From the NCBI GenBank assembly GCA_950097015.1, contig CATNEN010000002.1, forward strand, positions 2,542,001-2,606,000: 64,000 bases of DNA, read 5' to 3'. The notes below the pieces were generated by a model. The model ran no database searches. It worked only from the letters and a program-made list of their open reading frames with translations, and was not told the DNA's origin. Shown here in pieces: positions 60,424 through 64,000 of the stretch (position 1 is the first letter of the stretch; each line of letters starts with the position of its first letter). A program made the translations under genes and the position numbers. The stretch comes from Macrostomum hystrix (lineage: Eukaryota; Platyhelminthes; Macrostomidae).

Positions 60424-60766
60424 TCTAATATACTAAAAATGAAAATCTTGTTTGTATGTTTGTATGTTTGTATGTTTGCAATCGACTAGCTCCCGAACGG
60501 CTCAACCGATTTTCGCAATTCCTTCGCCAAAAGATCACAAATGGGCCGGAATCGGTACACGTATTTTTATTAAGCTTAATTCCATTGCCAAGGGGATTAA
60601 ATATTCGAAAAACAGTTTTAAATAGGCTTTTCTAATGCATTCTTGTTTTCAGCTTGTGCACAGTGAGGCTCCAGTGCCAATTTTTATGATTGCATCAGAG
60701 CCAGTTTTGATAACGAACTGATAAGAACTCCAGTGAGGCTACCCAGAGGGTAGCGAAGGCAGCTAG
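60424..60766 (+). mobile_element. Short Helitron-like unit A18
   Basis: 343 bp with a TTTGTATG run, short form, AATTTTTATGATTGC variant. It reads identical to the next unit A19, including microsatellite length. Confidence 0.9.
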
Positions 60767-61109
60767 TCTAATATACTAAAAATGAAAATCTTGTTTGTAT
60801 GTTTGTATGTTTGTATGTTTGCAATCGACTAGCTCCCGAACGGCTCAACCGATTTTCGCAATTCCTTCGCCAAAAGATCACAAATGGGCCGGAATCGGTA
60901 CACGTATTTTTATTAAGCTTAATTCCATTGCCAAGGGGATTAAATATTCGAAAAACAGTTTTAAATAGGCTTTTCTAATGCATTCTTGTTTTCAGCTTGT
61001 GCACAGTGAGGCTCCAGTGCCAATTTTTATGATTGCATCAGAGCCAGTTTTGATAACGAACTGATAAGAACTCCAGTGAGGCTACCCAGAGGGTAGCGAA
61101 GGCAGCTAG
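60767..61109 (+). mobile_element. Short Helitron-like unit A19 (perfect duplicate of A18)
   Basis: 343 bp, no difference from A18 found by eye. Junction CTAG|TC at 60766/60767 and again at 61109/61110. Confidence 0.9.
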
Positions 61110-61462
61110 TCTAATATACTAAAAATGAAAATCTTGCTTGCTTGCTTGCTTGCTTGTATGTTTGCAATCGACTAGCTCCCGAACGGCTCAACCGATTTTC
61201 GCAATTCCTTCGCTAAAAGATCACAATTGGTCCCGAATCGGTACACGTATTTTTATTAAGCTTAATTCCATTGCCAAGGGGATTAAATATTCGAAAAACT
61301 GTTTTAAATAGGCTTTTCTAATGCATTCTTGTTTTCAGCTTGTGCACAGTGAGGCCTCCAGTGCCAAATTTAATGATTGCATCAGAGCCAGTTTTGATAA
61401 CGCACGCGCGTACTGATAAGAACTCACAGGGAGGCTACCCAGAGGGTAGCGAAGGCAGCTAG
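61110..61462 (+). mobile_element. Short Helitron-like unit A20
   Basis: 353 bp with (CTTG)5 TATG, TTGGTCCCGAATCGG variant, long ACGCACGCGCGTACTGAT form, CTAG at 61459-61462. Confidence 0.88.
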
Positions 61463-64000
61463 TCTAATATACTAAAAATGAAAATCTTGCTTGCTTGCTT
61501 GTATGTTTGCAATCGACTAGCTCCCGAACGGCTCAACCGATTTTCAAAATTCTTTCACTAAAAGATCGCAAATGGGCCGGAATCGGTACACGTATTTTTA
61601 TTAAGCTTAATTCCATTGGCAAGGGGATTAAATATTCGAAAAACAGTTTTAAATAGGCTTTTCTAATGCATTCTTGTTTTCAGCTTGTGCACAGTGAGGC
61701 TCCAGTGCCAATTTTTATGATTGCATCAAAGCCAGTTTTGTTAGGCGAGCGTACTGATAAGGAATTTCTCACCCAAATGTGCATAGCTGTGTCAACCCCA
61801 CTGGCGAGATAATTACTGTCCAATGTGCACAGGCTGAGCTGGCTTCTGTTATCTGTTCGGCACTGAGATATTTTTTTATTTTTATTTATTGAGTTTTATT
61901 CAAACTCATTTAGCAGATATAGCAGATTTCAATTATAGCAGATTCATTCACATCACAGCATACTCCAAAGGCAACAGCTGAGAACTGAATTGATTCAAGT
62001 GATCGGCCTTTCTTGGCAGCAAGTAGCATTTCTTGATTATACTTGCTTACTTACTTGCTTACTTGCTTACTTACTTGCAAAAGCATTGATAGATATCTAG
62101 GCTCAACATTCTTATAGATTTCTAGGCTCAACATTTTTATAGAGATCTAGGCACAGCATTGATAGTTATCTATGCTCAACATTTTTATAGATATCTAGGC
62201 TCAGCATTGATAGTTTTCTAGGCTCAACATTCTTATAGATTTCTAGGCTCAACATTGATAGATATCTAGGCACAGCATCGATAGATATCCAAGCTCAGAA
62301 TTTATATTTATCTAGGCTCAGCATTGATAGTTACCTAGGCTCAGCATTGATAGTTATCTAGGCTTAGCATTGATAGTTACCTAGGCTTAGCATTGATAGT
62401 TATCTAGGCTTAGGATTGATAGTTATCTAGGCTCAACATTTTTATAGATAACTAGGCTCAGCATTGATAGTTATCTAGGCTCAGCATTGATAGTTATCTA
62501 GGCTCAACATTGATAGATATCTAGGCTCAGCATTGATAGATATCCAAACTCAGAATTGATAGGTTCCAAGGGTCAGAATCGATAAAAAACTAGGCTCAGC
62601 ATTGATAGTTATCTAGGCTCAACATTTTTATAGATAACTAGGCTCAGCATTGATAGTATCTAGGCTCAACATTTTTATAGATAACTAGGCACAGCATTGA
62701 TAGTTATCTAGGCACAGCATTGATAGTTATCTAGGCTCAGCATTGATAGTTACCTAGGCTCAGCATTGATAGTTACCTAGGCTTAGCATTGATAGTTACC
62801 TAGGCTCAGCATTGATAGTTACCTAGGCTCAGCATTGATAGTTACCTAGGCTTAGCATTGATAGTTACCTAGGCTCAACATTGATAGATATCTAGGCTCA
62901 GCATTGATAGATATCTAGGCTCAGCATTGATAGTTATCTAGGCTCAACATTGATAGATATCTAGGCTCAGCATTGATAGATATCCAAGCTCAGAATTGAT
63001 AGGTTCCAAGGGTCAGAATCGATAGAAAACTAGGCTCAGCATTGATAGTTATCTAGGCTCAACATTTTTATAGATAACTAGGCTCAGCATTGATAGTATC
63101 TAGGCTCAACATTTTTATAGATAACTAGGCACAGCATTGATAGTTATCTAGGCACAGCATTGATAGTTATCTAGGCTCAGCATTGATAGTTACCTAGGCT
63201 CAGCATTGATAGTTACCTAGGCTTAGCATTGATAGTTACCTAGGCTCAGCATTGATAGTTACCTAGGCTCAGCATTGATAGTTACCTAGGCTTAGCATTG
63301 ATAGTTACCTAGGCTCAACATTGATAGATATCTAGGCTCAGCATTGATACATATCTAGGCTCAGCATTGATAGTTATCTAGGCTCAACATTGATAGATAT
63401 CTAGGCTCAGCATTGATAGATATCCAAGCTCAGAATTGATAGGTTCCAAGGGTCAGAATCGATAGAAAACTAGGCTCAGCATTGATAGTTATCTAGGCTC
63501 AACATTTTTATAGATAACTAGGCTCAGCATTGATAGTATCTAGGCTCAACATTTTTATAGATAACTAGGCACAGCATTGATAGTTATCTAGGCACAGCAT
63601 TGATAGTTATCTAGGCTCAGCATTGATAGTTACCTAGGCTCAGCATTGATAGTTACCTAGGCTTAGCATTGATAGTTATCTAGGCTCAGCATTGATAGTT
63701 ACCTAGGCTCAGCATTGATAGTTACCTAGGCTTAGCATTGATAGTTACCTAGGCTCAGCATTGATAGTTACCTAGGCTCAGCATTGATAGTTATCTAGGC
63801 TCAACATTTTTATAGATAACTAGGCTCAGCATTGATAGTATCTAGGCTCAACATTTTTATAGATAACTAGGCACAGCATTGATAGTTATCTAGGCACAGC
63901 ATTGATAGTTACCTAGGCTCAGCATTGATAGTTACCTAGGCTCAGCATTGATAGTTAACTAGGCTCAGCATTGATTGTTATCTAGGCTCAACATTTTTAT
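61463..64000 (+). mobile_element. Helitron-like unit D2, 5' part (cut by window end)
   Basis: A-type start, then the D-specific segment from TTAGGCGAGCGTACTGAT (61740 onward) and the CTTAC/CTTG microsatellite (about 62040-62080), as in D1. Satellite C begins near 62084 and is still running at 64000. No 3' end is visible, so its size is unknown. Confidence 0.82.
62084..64000 (+). repeat. Satellite C array in D2 with 440-bp higher-order module
   Basis: 23-bp satellite C. The AAGGGTCAGAATCGAT landmark occurs at 62568, 63008 and 63448: two consecutive 440-bp modules like those in D1 (31531/31971). The block from 62220 to 62420 matches D1 near 32680-32890. Confidence 0.93.

Larger units (their letters stand above)
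7501..64000 (+). mobile_element. Head-to-tail concatemer of Helitron-like elements carrying satellites
   Basis: Seen: 24 full or window-cut units, two truncated 5' heads and a few stutter bases fill this interval. Units begin TC (commonest head TCTAATATACTAAAAATGAA; B variants TCCACTATACTAAAAATG and TCTATATAACTAAAG) and end in a hairpin, about 8 nt, then CTAG. All lie in one orientation. Known: Helitrons start with TC, end with CTRR preceded by a short hairpin, make no target duplication, and often carry tandem repeats in non-autonomous forms. No Rep/helicase or other protein gene is present. Inferred: non-autonomous elements joined by rolling-circle read-through or repeated end-joining. The continuation past 64000 is unknown. 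Confidence 0.85.

Noticed and set aside
7501-64000. Autonomous Helitron with Rep/helicase
   Set aside because: No Rep HUH motif or helicase domain is visible in any frame of the non-satellite segments.

Overview
This is a eukaryotic (metazoan) window with no bacterial features. It holds a split immunoglobulin-superfamily gene on the minus strand with consensus splice sites, a decayed Ty3/gypsy retrotransposon, tRNA-derived short repeats, and a very large field of Helitron-like DNA that carries satellite repeats. The phylum cannot be fixed from the sequence; an invertebrate is likely.

Layout. Positions 400-2130 (+) hold a broken Ty3/gypsy pol with the integrase upstream of reverse transcriptase and RNase H, as in the Gmr1-like group. 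Positions 2584-7432 (-) hold six recognisable exons of a secreted or cell-surface protein: a cysteine-rich (EGF-like) exon at 7359-7432, then Ig-domain exons at 5205-5644, 4891-5126, 3775-4457, 3403-3554 and 2584-2743. Two tRNA-derived repeats sit in its introns. Neither the first nor the last exon of the gene is visible.

From 7501 to the window end (56.5 kb) almost every base belongs to one head-to-tail concatemer of non-autonomous Helitron-like elements. Each unit starts with TC, has a common 5' head, and ends with a short GC-rich hairpin, about 8 nt, and CTAG; the next unit begins at the very next base or after a few stutter bases. Short units (about 330-350 bp, called A here) alternate with large ones of 3-5 kb (B1, B2, B3, B5), 9.1 kb (B4), 23.5 kb (D1) and a last one running off the window (D2). 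The large units carry satellite arrays between head and tail: a 23-bp satellite (M1) followed by an 18-bp one (M2) in the B units, and another 23-bp satellite (C) in B4, D1 and D2. B4 also has a 25-bp G-rich satellite. No Rep/helicase gene is present, so replication proteins would have to come from elsewhere.

The main observation is the system as a whole: rolling-circle-type transposon ends framing and apparently propagating large satellite arrays, joined into one uninterrupted concatemer that starts 68 bp from a splice acceptor of the Ig gene and so lies in its intron. Junction stutters of 3 to 109 nt, exchanged 3' tails, a perfect tandem duplicate pair, a chimeric unit and a 171-bp-arm palindrome at a satellite switch point all give clues to mechanism. 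Most long open frames in the window are by-products of satellite periodicity, not genes.
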